From Leptobrachium leishanense (taxonomy: Eukaryota > Chordata > Amphibia > Anura > Megophryidae), in NCBI GenBank assembly GCA_009667805.1, contig CM019069.1, positions 94,151,204 to 94,215,203 on the forward strand: a DNA stretch of 64,000 nucleotides. Direction: 5' to 3'. The notes below the pieces were generated by a model, which worked only from the letters and a program-made list of their open reading frames with translations, had not been told where the DNA came from and searched no databases. Positions 49,815-62,940 of the stretch are shown here, in pieces. The first letter of the stretch is position 1. Each line of letters begins with the position of its first letter. The position numbers and the translations under genes are program-made.

Positions 49815-50290
49815 TGTGTTCTCACTGCCAGTCTGCCACCAGCTACTGGGGGGGTCTCATTTCTACAATATTTCTGGGAATTGTTCTAATCTGTGTGTTC
49901 TCACTGCCACCAAGTATTTTGGGGGTCATTAATTTCTACAAAATATCTGGGAATTGTTGTAATCTTTGTGTTCTCACTGCCAGCAGCAATTGTGGGGGTC
50001 TCATTTCTACAAAATATCTGGGAATTGTGGTAATCTGTGTGTTCTCACTGCCACCCTTCAGGGGGTCTCACTGATTTATAGGAGGTTTCTGGGAATTGTA
50101 ATCTGTGTCTTCGCACTGCCAGCTATCAGGGGGTCCCACATCTAGCAGATTTGTGTCTTGTCACTGCCACCCATCAGGGGGTCTCACTGATTTATAGGAG
50201 GTTTCTGGGAATTGTAATCTGTGTCTTGTCACTGGCTGCCAGCTATCAGGGTGTCTCACTGAGTTATACCAGAGTTCTGGAAATCTTTAA
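49815..50290. repeat. Tandem repeat in the hAT leader, about 70-bp unit
   Basis: About seven units of GTTCTCACTGCCA, GGGGGTCTCA, TTTCTGGGAATTG, TAATCTGTGT, directly before the first transposase ATG at 50341. It could hold enhancer-like or transposase-binding sites; that is inference. Confidence 0.85.
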
Positions 50291-52340
50291 TCAGAGTTGA
50301 ATCAGAGTTCTGTATATATTTAATCTATATATCACTCACCATGTCTGAAAGACCAAAAAGGACAGGCAGACGCTCCCACACACAGATAAGAGGGCAAGCA
50401 GCCTCTGTGTTGGAAGGCTGTGCCCCTGGTCGTCGTGGACGTGGTGCATCCTCTGCAGGGGCACGCTTGTCCTTTCTAACTGGTGCTGGCCGTCTTAAGC
50501 AGCAACAACATACAGAGGATTTGGTGGATTGGCTAACCAGGCCATCCTCATCCTCCGAGCCCTCTGCCAGCCAGGCTTGTAGTGCTTTACAGTCCACCTC
50601 AGCTGCCAAAGCATCTAATGCAGCCTCCATGTCCACAGCTACTCCTGCCGTAGCCTCACTATCACACACGGAGGAGTCAGCTGAATTGATTGACTACAAT
50701 GACAGTGACATGCTGCTTGAGGATGCTCAGCAACTACAGTGCTCTGATTCAATCTCTGAGGTTGAGGAAAAGAGTATAATTAACCTAGAGGAAGGGGGTG
50801 CCAGTGACACACAAATAACTGGCACTCATGTTGCCCCAGCAGCTACAGCATATTGCCAAGTTGGCTCCAGTGACGAGGAGATAGGGGGTGATGACAATGA
50901 TGATGAGGTCACTGACTCCGCCTGGACGCCTGATCGAACAGAGGAGTCAAGTGAGGAGGAGGAGGCACAACAAACACGAGGCACAACATCCTCTATGACC
51001 AACCGTAGCACTAGCCAGTCCAAGGCATCAGATGTCAGAGCTGCTCAGGTGCAGAGCTCTGTTGTCTCAAAGCACACATCCAGGAACTGTGCTGTCTGGG
51101 AGTTCCTTAAGAAATGTACACCGCACCGTTGCTATTTGTAATCTGTCAGAAGAGGCTCAAGCGTGGGAAAGACACCAGACGCTTGGGTACCACGTGCTTG
51201 AGGGGACATATGACCACCTGCCACGCATCCCGTTGGCGCAAAACTTTGCGTAGGTCCTCCTCACCTGTCTCTACCCCCGTCTCTACCCCCGCTATATGTC
51301 CTGCCATGTCATTGACTCCAACCTCCACTGACAGGGATGATGCTACAGTAATGGATGTACCAGGTCCTTCCTCACAATGTGACAGCATCCCATCAGCTGA
51401 AGATTTACGCAGTCAGATTACGTTGCCCCAGCTGCTGCAGCATAAGAAAAAGTATAGTCCGAACCATCACCAAGCACAGCGTCTAAATGCCAGCTTAGCA
51501 AAATTACTCGCATTGCAGCTGCTGCCTTTCCAGCTGGTGGACTCTGCTCCCTTCCGTGAATTTGCTGAATGTGCTGTACCACAGTGGCATGTTCCAAAAC
51601 GCCATTTCTTTTCACGGAAGGCCATTCCAGCACTATACCAGCACATGGAAGACCATGTTATCGAGTCATTGGGAAAGGCAGTCAGCAGCAAGGTGCACAT
51701 GACTTTAGACATGTGGTCCAGCAAGCATGGACAGGGCCGTTACATTTCCTTCACCGTACACTGGGTAACTCTGAATGCAGCTGGGAGGGATCCAATACGG
51801 GGCTCTGTGCTGGAGCTTGTTCATCCACCACGCCTCCAGAAAGCTGCTTGTATGAGGTCTGTCTGCTCCACCACCACCTCTCCCTCTTCCGCCTCCTCCT
51901 CCTTCTCTGTCTCTGGCGAAGTGGCAGTCAAACCGAGTTTAAGTGGCAGGGGCTACGCAATGGCTCAAGCAAAAAGATGCCATACTGTGCTTGAGCTGGT
52001 TTGTTTAGGGGACAGGAGCCACACCGGGCCATAAATTCTGTCAGCTCTACAGGGACAGGTGCAGAAATGGTTTACACCACGCCAGCTTCAGCTGGGAATG
52101 GTGGTCTCTGATAATGGCAGCAACCTTCTCTCCGCCATACGCCTGGGTAAGTTGACGCTTGTACCATGCTTAGCACACGTCCTAAATCTGGTGGTACAGC
52201 GTTTCCTAACCAGGTACCCAGGGCTGGCAGAGCTTCTCAGCCAGGCCAGAAAAGTCTGCGGCCACTTCAGACGGTCATTCCCAGCAAGTGTTCGCCTGGC
52301 AGAAATTCAAAGACAATTCCACCTTCCCACAAACCGTCTG

Positions 52341-52888
52341 TAACGTTGGGAGCTTCCAGCCCTACCTGTGTGCTTCAGGGCAGCATGTCTGATGCTGTTC
52401 GCTGACCAATGCCCGGTTTAAATGGAGACAGGCAAGGAGGTGGTTGCATAAGGCGCGGCTTGAGTGGGGGGCGTGGTCTGGTGAAGGTCTTTAAAAACCC
52501 TCAGTGTATTCTCAGCAGTTGCCAGATCGTGGTTATCCATACCTGAGCTCCTTGTACCTGACTGCTATATTGAATTAACCCGTTATTGACCTTTGCTTGT
52601 TTTTGACTATTCTGCCTTCTGTTGCCCTAGAGCTTTTTCTTGTACTACGCCACTGCTCTGATATCGACCCGGCTATTCCATTTGACCATTCTGAACTCTG
52701 TATTCCTGATTCTGGCTCGGCTGACTACTCCCCGTGTTGTTAACCCTTTCTGTCTAGCTAGTTTACCTGGCCAATTCTAAGGACCAGACAGTTAGAGATC
52801 TTTCACGGCTACTCTGTTGGTAGCTTCTGGGCTCTGTGGAGTGTGGGGTGTTAAGTACTGCGTGGTGGGATCTGGGAACCGTGACACA
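52341..52888. mobile_element. Solo LTR inside the hAT gene
   Basis: GTCTG flanks it on both sides (52336-52340 and 52889-52893). Removing it restores the hAT reading frame (PTNRL to ICDMPTRW) across the pentamer. The end ACACA and start (TG)TAACGTTGGG fit LTR termini with an uncertainty of 2 bp. A CTTTAAAAACC box is a possible TATA element. No internal region is present. Confidence 0.8.
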
Positions 52889-53220
52889 GTCTGATCTGTG
52901 ACATGCCCACCAGGTGGAACTCGACACTAGCAATGCTGCAGCGTCTGCACAAGCAGCAGAGGGCCATCAACGAGTACCTGTGTGAGTATGGCACAAGGAC
53001 AGGTTCAGGTCAACTTGTTTCCCCCCCCCGCAGTGGCTGATGATCAAGGATGCGTGCACTGTACTGTCACCATTTACGGAGGCAACGAGGATGGTGAGTA
53101 GGGACAGTGCATGCATCAGTGACACAATTCCTTTAGTGTTCCTGCTGGAGCACACTCTGCAGGGAATTATAGATGTGGCTCTAGAGGCAGAGCAGCGGGA
53201 GGAAGAGGAGGCCTTCCCTA

Positions 53221-53889
53221 TTATTATTCTTTATTTATAAAGCGCCAGCATATTCCGCAGCGCTGTACAATAGGCACAGTATAGACAGGGTTACAATACA
53301 ATACATTGAACAACATTTGACAAACAGTACAGGAGGAGATGAGGCCCTATTCCCGTAGGAACTCACAATCTAGGAGGGTTGGGGTTGGAAACAGGAGGAG
53401 AGGACTGCAAGGTGAGAGTGATGGTTGCGTCAGTGAGTTGGGTGGTAGGCTTCCCTAAATAGGAACGTTTTAAGGGAGCGTTTGAAGGAAGAGAAGTTAG
53501 GGGAAAGTCTGACAGAACGAGGGAGAGCGTTCCAGAGAGTGGGGGCTGCGCGTGAGAAATCCTGCAGTCTATCATGGGAAGAGGTGATGCGGGGAGAAGC
53601 TAGGCGCAGGTCACTGTTTGACCTTAGGGAGCGGGCTGGGGTGTATTTGGTGATTAGTGAGGACAGGTAGTGGGGAGCTGAGTTAGTGAGGGTTTTTGTA
53701 GGTAAGGATAAGGATTTTGAACTTAATTCTGCAGTGTATGGGGAGCCATTGAAGGGACTCGCAGAGGGGAGCGGCAGAGACAGAGCGGCGGGTGAGGTGA
53801 ATTAGCCTGGCGGAGGCGTTCAGGATGGATTGTAGGGGGTAGAGGCGGGACAGAGGGAGGCCAGATAAGAGATTATTGCAATAGTCGAG
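53221..53889 (-). pseudogene. L2-like LINE, 5'-truncated, inserted in the hAT element
   Basis: TCCCTA flanks it (53215-53220 and 53890-53895). On the minus strand the frame reads RLYPLQSILNASARLIH, LQWLPIHCRIKFKILTLTYK, YTPARSLRS and AAPTLWNALPRSVRLSLTS, then SLKTYLFREAY. This is the standard C-terminus of CR1/L2-group ORF2. The 3' end carries AATAAAGAAT and an (AAT)n tail at 53221. A shorter copy of the tail lies at 1881-1975. Confidence 0.88.
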
Positions 53890-55717
53890 TCCCTAGCTCT
53901 GAAGGCCCCAGTCTTTCCGCAGACAGCATTCCAGCGGGTCCTCCTCAGATCAGACAGGAGGAGGAGGATGAGGAGGAGGAATATTTAAGTAGTGGGGGCA
54001 TTGAAGGTTGGGATTCCTCAAGGGAGGGTTTTGTGTGCCCAGAAACACAAGGACTAGTACATGGCTGGGAGGAGGAAGTGTACGATGGGGTGGTCATCCT
54101 CATTGTCAGCCGGTCTACAGAGTCGGTGGACAGACGCACTCTAGGTTGGAGGTGGCATTAGCTTCTGAGTCTTCCTGGTCATTTATAAAAATGAATCAGT
54201 CCTGGATCAGCAGCTATCAATCCCCTGATGCTGACATAACGGAAATTTTATCTTGAATCCTTCCTAAATGATCTCAAACAGCTCCCATGGTACAGACTAA
54301 ACCTAATCCCAGACCTGGACTGTGCAATTGAATACTTTCAATCTGAGCTCCTACAAATCTGGAATTCCCATGCCCCACTGCGTAAATTGTGAGTAAAAGG
54401 GGCCCATCTACCCTGGGTTACAGCTGATCTTACACAAATGTACCAGCTTAGAGATTCGCTGTGGTCAAATTTCAAGAGTACTAGTTCCAGGAACGATCAC
54501 TGAATACCGACAATGCCGGAATGCATGCAAAGCACAAACAAAAATGGCTAAAGCCCAATACTTCAATGAAAATTTAAACAATAACATATCAAACCCTAGA
54601 CATATTTGGAAAATCATAAATAACATACAAGCACCCCCTGTCCACTCCCAACCGGCTGCTGTCAAAGTAAACAACCAAACCGTACAACATCCCCTAGATC
54701 TAGCAAATGCCTTTAATAATTATTTTGTTGGATTCGCCACCACCCTGCTAAGCCAAAGAATGACACACCTGTAGAAAGGCCAAATGCAGGTCAGGCCCCT
54801 CCAACCGTGCAGAGACCCCATATCACAGATAAATTCAACTTTTGGCCAGTGCCTGTCAGTGTAGTTACTAAACTTCTCCGTAATCAAAAAATTAAATACC
54901 AGTCTGGACCTGATCAAATCCCATCAATGCTGTTGAAAATCAGTGCGCTGGCAATTTGAAATCCTGTCGCAACCCTAATCAATGAATCACTGGTGACTGG
55001 ATACATACCCAAACTCTGGAAGACTGCAAGAGTGCTACCTATCCATAAAAGTGGTGACAGTACTTTGGTATCCAACTACCGTCCGATATCATTACTCCCT
55101 ATAATGTCAAAAATTTTGGAAAAATGCATATACACGCAATTACGTGATTATTATCAATCCTCAAACTATTTAACCCCAGATCAATCCGGCTTTCGTCCAA
55201 ATCACTCAACTACAACCGCCCTTTTAAAATTTTGCAATGATACCCAAGCTGGCATGGAACAAGGAGACCTAACTGGAGCCATCTTCCTTGATTTTGCCAA
55301 GGCCTTTGACACAGTAGACCATGGCATCATATTACAAAAACTTAAAAACTCTGGTATTGGCGATCACATGCTAACTTGGTTTCAATCGTATGTATCCAAC
55401 CGATCGCAACATGTGTCTATTTCTGGCAGCTCCTCCCTCCCTCTCCCAGTCACGTGTGGAGTACCCCAAGGCTCGATACTCAGCCCCCTGCTATTCACGA
55501 TATTCATAAATGATCTGCCCAACGTCTGCAAAGCCTCAACTGTACACATGTACGCAGATGACACCGTAATCTATACCAGCAAACCAAATCTCCCACAGCT
55601 GGAGGCTGTGCTGCAAGAACAATTCAGAGGTAGAAACGTGGAATGCAGATAACAAACTTTTCTTAAATACTGACAAAACTGTAACAATGCTCTTTGGAAC
55701 AGCACCTAAACTACATA

Positions 55718-57323
<1,606 letters not shown>

Positions 57324-57850
57324 TAAATTGCAAAATCCCCATCTATGTGTCAGGACAAAATCAAATGGCACGCTGACCACAGTCACTTCTCTCAAATATC
57401 TAGGTATGTGGTTACTAGACCCAAATCTATCCTTTGGTCCCCACATTGAAAAACTCTCATCTAAACTTTACCCCAAACTAGGTGCCCTGTACAGAAACAA
57501 ATCCTGCCTGAGCCCCGTGGTAAGAAAGCAGATTGTACAACAAATGCTTATGCCGGCTATTGAATACGGAGATGTAGTGTATGCAGGTGCCCCGCAAACG
57601 CACCTTCAGAGACTTACTACATTGTATAACTCATTCTGCCGCTTTGTGCTACAGTGTACCTACATGTCCCACCACTGTGACATGTTAAAAGAGCTAAACT
57701 GGCCGTTACTGGAATCTAGACGCACTCTTCACCTTTCCAACCTATTGTTTAAGAGCTTTTCTGGGAAGCTACCACCCTACCTGAATAGGCTGCTTCCCCT
57801 AGCCGTTCCCTCATCCTATAACCTCCGATCCAGGACCAGCACCTTACTTG

Positions 57851-58545
57851 TGTCATGGAGCTGATGTAATGCTCCATGCTTCAAACCCCAAGAGACTTTA
57901 TGTTCATTTATATCATGTGTTTTTAAATCTATTTTACATCATTTGGTTTTAGTTTCATTTAGTTTAGTGTAAAATGGCATAGCTTTGGTTTTAAAAATAC
58001 TTATATTCCTGTAGGTAAATGTGTTTTTGTGTATACAGTAAACAAGCTTTACTGCTGTGTAATTTATGCACCAGGGCTTTTCCCATTATCTAGCTGCATG
58101 TTTAATTCAAGGGATCTCTGATGGTGTGTGTTTAATCTGTTGTGTGAGCTGAAAGGCTAGAGAAAGTAAAGAATGTTTATTGTAAATAACTGACCTAATG
58201 TAATTAGTATGGGTATGCAAATTATGACTGTTGGACTTCAGCATAAATGGTGGTTGTTCATTAAAAAGTCAGAGAACTCTCAGAGCTCAGAGAGAGAGGA
58301 TCCTGTTTTAAAGCATACAGCCGCGCCTGGTGTCTTTATTTCAGCGTCGCTACACTATACTCTATCACCCTCAGAAGGCAGAGAGCAGCCTTCTGGAGAT
58401 TCCTAACGGCTCCAGGGCAGAGGAACAGAAGCAGGCAGGTCAAGCTGGTCGAGGCGCTGAGGACAGCGCTCCCAGTAGCCGGGCTGACCGCAACGAAGGG
58501 GTGTCTGGAGAGCCAGGAATGACGGAAGGGAACGGTTCCTTCACA
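57851..58545 (+). mobile_element. Solo LTR inside the LINE
   Basis: ACTTG flanks it on both sides (57846-57850 and 58546-58550). Ends TGTCATGGAG and TTCCTTCACA (TG..CA). 695 bp. LINE ORF2 continues across the pentamer. Related by its first 150 bp to the unit at 37994-38713 read on the minus strand (TGCTTCAAACCCC, ACTTTATGTTCA). No internal region, so it arose by LTR-LTR recombination or similar loss. Confidence 0.88.
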
Positions 58546-58918
58546 ACTTGCAAATACGGAAATACACAAAGAAAGTGGCTCGATGCTCATTTTCCTACAG
58601 AGCACCGCAAATATGGAATAACCTCCCAGACGCCATCAAATCTTCCCCCAGTCTAAAGTCCCTTATGAGATCTCTATTAACATACCTCAATACGGAATGC
58701 ACCTGTAAACATGTAACATAGTGACTGTATTACTTACATATTTATTTTCTGTTAATCTGTATATTTGTGTTTTGATTCTAATATCTTGCATTTATTACTT
58801 TGAAATTTTACAGTCGTTACAGAAATACAATGTTCTTGAACCCAGGACGTACTTGAAAACGAGAGAAATCTCAATGTATCCTTCCTGGTAAAATACCTTG
58901 CAAATAAATAAATAAATA

Positions 58919-59639
58919 TGACCTGAAGACCAGCTCTTCATCAAAATTAGTAGAGTGCCCCTTCTGAGCTTTGGTAAATCTATGTATCTGTATATGTGTA
59001 TATTAGATATTATTTCTATTTGGTTTTTGATGAGGGCAATTTTTGTAAGACTTTTAAAATGAATACATTTCAGCATGCTAGTTGTTTAATATAATACTAA
59101 AATGTCAATGTATTACTACATACATTGTAATTCTTATTGCTTTCATTGCAAATAATTCAATATAAAATTGCAACATATGACTAACTGTTTTCAGTTATAA
59201 TTGTATAGCTGTAAATTAACTTTAACTGTGCAAGATGTCAACAAAGAAAAATCCGACAGCGTGACAATTACAGTAATAATATAAACATGATTCAAGTTCA
59301 TTAGATAAAAAAGGTTTTAAAAAGGAAACCTTCGAAACCGTCGGATATCGAAATCAACTAAACACCCAGACTCCTGTTTTCTACAATATTTTTACATGGA
59401 TTTACCTCCATCATTTCACCTTGCGTTTTTTTTTTTACTATTATTATTATTATTATTATTAAAACCTTTCATCATTAATTTTTTGCATAGTGCCCCTCAG
59501 GTGCAGGCAGAATCAAACAATATTCCCAAAGCCAGATTTATAACTAGTCAGAGTAGACATGTGTCTACAGGCGCCTGCCTCAAGGGGGTGCCTTGCTCTG
59601 TAAAAAAATATATAGATTTTTAAAATTTTAAATAATTTA
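58919..59639. other. No gene; (TTA)n at 59427-59461
   Basis: AT-rich sequence with one trinucleotide microsatellite (about 10 units of TTA). Confidence 0.6.
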
Positions 59640-59930
59640 GACCACTATATCGCTGGAGCCCTAAGGACTAGAGGGACATATGAGGTATCATTGGAAAGGT
59701 CAGATTATAGTCTTTCTAGTGATTCCAAATATAACCAGGTTAGATTTATGTAAATTTAAATTAACAAAATATTTCTCTCTTTTTCTAATGCAGCACTATT
59801 ATTCCGTTTACAATTCTAAAGTGAACAGTGATGCTGCACTAACTCATCTTCTCATTTTCCACACTGCCAGAAAGTGTTAAGCTGATGATGCGATGCATTG
59901 CTTCATCGACACCCTAGAACGTGGCACTGC
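59640..59930. repeat. Dispersed repeat, same family as 1-225
   Basis: GGTATCATTGGAAAGGTC, ATATAACCAGGTTAG, then TGATGCTGCACTAACTCATC and TTCTCATTTTCC as at 140-180. Confidence 0.6.
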
Positions 59931-59984
59931 AGTGAGGAGAGACAGGGGAACTTTGGAATGCTGCATCTCTGAATTGTACACCGC

Positions 59985-60063
59985 ACAAGACAAGGACATA
60001 CTTGAAAACGAGAGAAATCTCAATGTATCCTTCCTGGTAAAATACTTTGCAAATAAATAAATA
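59985..60063 (+). repeat. LINE 3' tail, 79 bp
   Basis: ACTTGAAAACGAGAGAAATC, CAATGTATCCTTCCTGG and AAATAAATAAAT are nearly identical to 58845-58915. This is an extreme 5' truncation of the same LINE family. Confidence 0.9.
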
Positions 60064-60214
60064 TGTGCAGTGTCCTTGGAAAGCTCAGAGTCTGGTCTTT
60101 ACTATGATACCAAACATGACCATGTAATGTGGAAAAATAAACAACTGAAAAAAAGGAAATGCAAAATTATTTTTTTCAGTTCTATGGCAGAGGCAATCTA
60201 TGCTTTTTACATAT
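60064..60214. repeat. Dispersed repeat interrupted by the L1-like insertion
   Basis: TGATACCAAACATGACCATG and the following sequence continue after the insertion at 61560 (AGTACACTAACTTAAC). It belongs to the family at 1-225 and 59640-59930. Confidence 0.65.
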
Positions 60215-60229
60215 AAAACAAACAATGCC

Positions 60230-61544
60230 GGGGGGTGTGGCCGGCTGCAGATGAAGGTGGACGTGTGTCTCTGGAGCTCCGACCCATCCTTCCTTCTATG
60301 GGGACTCTAGACACCTTTTAGCTGTTGTTTTTACTTCCCAGAGAACCTAGTGCGGCTGGCCATCGGAGGAGTGCTGTTCGGGGTCCGCTCTGCCCCCTCC
60401 CCGGAGTTGCTGTGGATGCTTGCCAGCCATTTTTCGGACAGACAGGTGCTGCTGGCGGCCATCTTGGGCCTACCCGCAGCTTCTGCAGCCTTTCTGCTGT
60501 GTCCCCTCGTTGTCTCACTACTAGCTAGGCTCCTCCTGCTGCTGCCTGCTGGGACGGAGGGCCCCCGACTCCCGCCTGCTGTTGGAGAAAGGCCGAAGGA
60601 AGTGGACGAGATTGGTGAGATCGGGTGCCGGGTCACCCCCTCGCAAAGAATATGGCCGCGATCGCAGGCCTCGAAGCCTGTAGGGCACTATTGCAGGGGG
60701 AATGACCTGAGCACCCTCACGAAGGGGACTTGGCACCAAATGATGGCCATTTTGCAGGGCTGTAGAAGCGCCCCGGCTCTATGTCCTGTAGTGCGGGAGG
60801 AGATCTTACCCAGTGGTGCTGCTGGTGGTCCAGAGAAAGCTGATAGAGATGTGCGAGGCAACGTTGGAGCTGTGTGTGCACACATCCCAGGGGCGCCTGT
60901 CTGCGGAGCAACATCTGTTCGTAAGGAGCCGACAGGAGTTCTGGTGGCATCTGCGGGTGCAGATCGGAGCCTGATGACAGTTGAGTTCCCCCTCACGGAG
61001 TTTCCTGGACCTGCCGTCCCTTATTGCAGCGCCGCCGGCGGCGGCCCTGACCCGAGATGTCAGGGGTTGCGGTGACGCTGCTGACGAGATCTTGCTTGAC
61101 CGGCCTCGTCTTTCTGCGTCGGACTTGGGATCATAGACTGGCCTGGCCTGGCCTCCCATGTGTCTCCCTACCTGTGGAACAGCTCCTGCCATTCCATGAT
61201 GCTGGCTGGACCCTTTTGTCCTTCCCCGTACCTTCCCCCTTACCTTGTTGATGACCCCAGCCTGGGCTTCTGCTTTTTGCATTTTTTGATGATTTTTCGC
61301 CTATTCTTTGGCTGTAATCGATGACTCTCTCGATTGTGTTTTTTTTTTTCGTGCTACCCTTCCCCCCTCCCGTCTTGTTTGATATTTTTCGACGAGAACC
61401 CCCTATTTGGGGATATTCCCCCAGATTATTACTTCTCTTATGATGTGCCTATGCTGATAGTTTTGGGTGGCCCTGCATGACCCTCACTTTTCTATGTCTG
61501 ATTGTACGCCGAATTCTTTACAAAATAAAAATTGTAAATTCAAA
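60230..61544 (+). mobile_element. L1-like non-autonomous retroelement with 15-bp target duplication
   Basis: AAAACAAACAATGCC occurs on both sides (60215-60229 and 61545-61559). The element begins GGGGGGTGTGGCC, the 5' start typical of frog L1-like elements, and ends TACAAAATAAAAATTG plus an A-rich tail. Between them are only about 1.3 kb of GC-rich leader-like sequence and no reverse transcriptase or endonuclease. It must have been copied by enzymes of a full-length relative. A 241-codon frame from 60350 is open but has no known motif. Confidence 0.85.
60350..61075 (+). CDS. Hypothetical 241-residue ORF in the L1-like element
   Basis: Residues 1-65 are hydrophobic (LLWMLASHF, FLLCPLVVSLLARLLLLLP) and the rest Gly/Pro/Arg-rich. 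It overlaps antisense ORFs of similar quality, as expected in GC-rich DNA with few stops. I do not recognise it. It may be a chance frame or a remnant of ORF1 leader sequence. A translated function is not supported. Confidence 0.2.
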   Translation: MRLAIGGVLFGVRSAPSPELLWMLASHFSDRQVLLAAILGLPAASAAFLLCPLVVSLLARLLLLLPAGTEGPRLPPAVGERPKEVDEIGEIGCRVTPSQRIWPRSQASKPVGHYCRGNDLSTLTKGTWHQMMAILQGCRSAPALCPVVREEILPSGAAGGPEKADRDVRGNVGAVCAHIPGAPVCGATSVRKEPTGVLVASAGADRSLMTVEFPLTEFPGPAVPYCSAAGGGPDPRCQGLR

Positions 61545-61559
61545 AAAACAAACAATGCC

Positions 61560-61645
61560 AGTACACTAACTTAACTAAGGCAACAGATTCTGCCCCTACT
61601 GTCTATTTGAGCGAGGAGAGAATCTTTTTTTAAAAATGTTTTTAT
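61560..61645. repeat. Right part of the interrupted dispersed repeat
   Basis: AGTACACTAACTTAACTAAGG continues the sequence left of the L1-like insertion. Confidence 0.6.
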
Positions 61646-62790
61646 TCTTTAGTTTGCTTCAAAATGAAAATTTTAAGTCATTTTGGCATATTTCCTTTTT
61701 TTGTTGGGGAAATGGGATCGCTCCACATTTCTGTGCCTATAGGCTCCTGAGATGCATATTCGGCCCTTTTTCTTTGTTTTGAGCATGCATTCCGCCATTT
61801 TCGGTATTCACAGTGATCGTTCCTGGAACCAGTACTCTTCAAATTTGACCACAGCGAATCTCTAAGCTGGTACATTTGTGTAAAATCAGCTGTAATCCAG
61901 GGGAGATGGGCCCCTTTTACTTGCACTTTTTGCAGTGGGGCATGGGTATTCCAGACTTTCAGGAGCTTGGATTGAAAGTATTTAATTACACAGTCCAGGT
62001 CTGGGATTAGGTTTAGTCTGTACCATGGGAGCTGTTTGAGATCATTTAAGAAGGATTCAAGATAAAATTTCTTGAAAGACCTGCTGATTATTACCGTTGG
62101 AGATTTTGTGACCTTTTTTTGCGCACACAGTACACTAGGCAGTGGTCACTAGAGCTATTAGCGAGAACGCCTCTCTCCTGTATTCTATCAGGACATGAGG
62201 AGAAAATCCAGTCCAGCAAGGTATGGTTAGGGCTTTTCATATTAATGCGAGTGGGGGAGGAGATTAATTGTGTTAACTGGAAAGCCTTAAACAGGGAGCA
62301 GTGTTTATTGTTTTTAGGATTCAGCCAATCAACATTAAAATTGCCAAGGACCAGCAGTTTACTTTTTTGGTTTTGAGCTACCAATTTACTAAGGATTTGG
62401 GTTATGTCTGAAAGGGAATGCATTGGGGAACTTGGTAGGCGGTTAAAATCCAGTAACAATAATTGATTTACTGAACGGGATCTCAATAATACCAGAAAGG
62501 AATACAAATGTGGCTGGGGAGCTATAGTTCTGCAAAGGGATGAACTTTATGGACTCGTTGACATAAATAACAATTCCCCCTCCTCTCTTCGCTCTGTCCT
62601 TTCTATAACATGAATACCCTTGTATTGATATGGCATAGTCTGGTACTTTAGGGGTTAGCCATGATTCTGTGAGCACAATGACTTTAAGCCCCACAACCCC
62701 CATGTTAGGGAGTAAATTAGCCCCGTGGCAGCCTTTCTCCTGCACTGCTGTGTGTATAGACAGCCCGGTGCACCTCATATGTATTTAATT
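61646..62790 (-). pseudogene. LINE ORF2 endonuclease part, CR1/L2/Rex1 group, reverse copy
   Basis: On the minus strand: LTESWLTPKVPDYAISIQGY and SCYRKDRAKRGGGIVIYV, then LGNFNVDWLNPKNN and SPNHTLLDWIFSSC, SSSDHCLVYCVRKK. These are the apurinic-type endonuclease motifs (ESWL, RGGGI-Y, G-FN-D, SDH) that nick the target DNA. The next part (KGAHLPWITADFTQMYQL, DSLWSNLKS) is the same linker that is present at 54400-54480 on the plus strand. The copy stops before the reverse transcriptase. Several frameshifts separate the frames. Confidence 0.88.
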
Positions 62791-62875
62791 GGGAATGGGG
62801 ATATGACCTTGTGGCTCACGGGCCCCATATGCTAGTGGCCCGGGGGTCAATTGCCCCTTGCCCCCTCCCCTAGCT

Positions 62876-62912
62876 GATATATATATATGTGTGTATGTAT
62901 GTATGTTTGTGT
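62876..62912. repeat. (TA)n(TG)n microsatellite
   Basis: TATATATATATGTGTGTATGTATGTATG-type compound repeat, about 37 bp. Confidence 0.85.
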
Positions 62913-62940
62913 CAACAACAAACTGCATTAACCCTACATC

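Larger units (their letters stand above)
50341..54163 (+). pseudogene. hAT transposase (BED zinc finger), broken
   Basis: First frame from ATG 50341: basic N-terminus (SERPKRTGRRSH), Ser/acidic region, then the BED start CAVWEFLKK. A small deletion near 51130 shifts frame. The finger continues as ICQKRLKRG and HMTTCH. The second frame gives a hAT-type core: MTLDMWSSKHGQGRYISF (Asp of the catalytic set), a break after 52034, then VVSDNGSNLLSAIRLG and LVPCLAHVLNLVVQRFL. After the solo LTR the frame resumes exactly (PTNRL / ICDMPTRWNSTLAMLQRL). The sequence after the L2 insertion is an acidic tail (QEEEDEEEEYLSSGG). The usual C-terminal dimerisation domain is not visible. It would cut and paste the element by end binding; here it is dead. 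Confidence 0.8.
49458..54231 (+). mobile_element. hAT transposon with BED-finger transposase, interrupted
   Basis: It starts CTAGGGATGAGC followed by TTCGG/TTCGA-rich subterminal sequence, a layout common in frog hAT elements. A tandem-repeat leader (49815-50290) precedes the transposase frames (50341-54163). A solo LTR (52341-52888) and an L2-like LINE (53221-53889) interrupt it. The right terminal repeat was not found. The downstream LINE at 54232 probably replaces it, so the right boundary is approximate. Confidence 0.75.
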
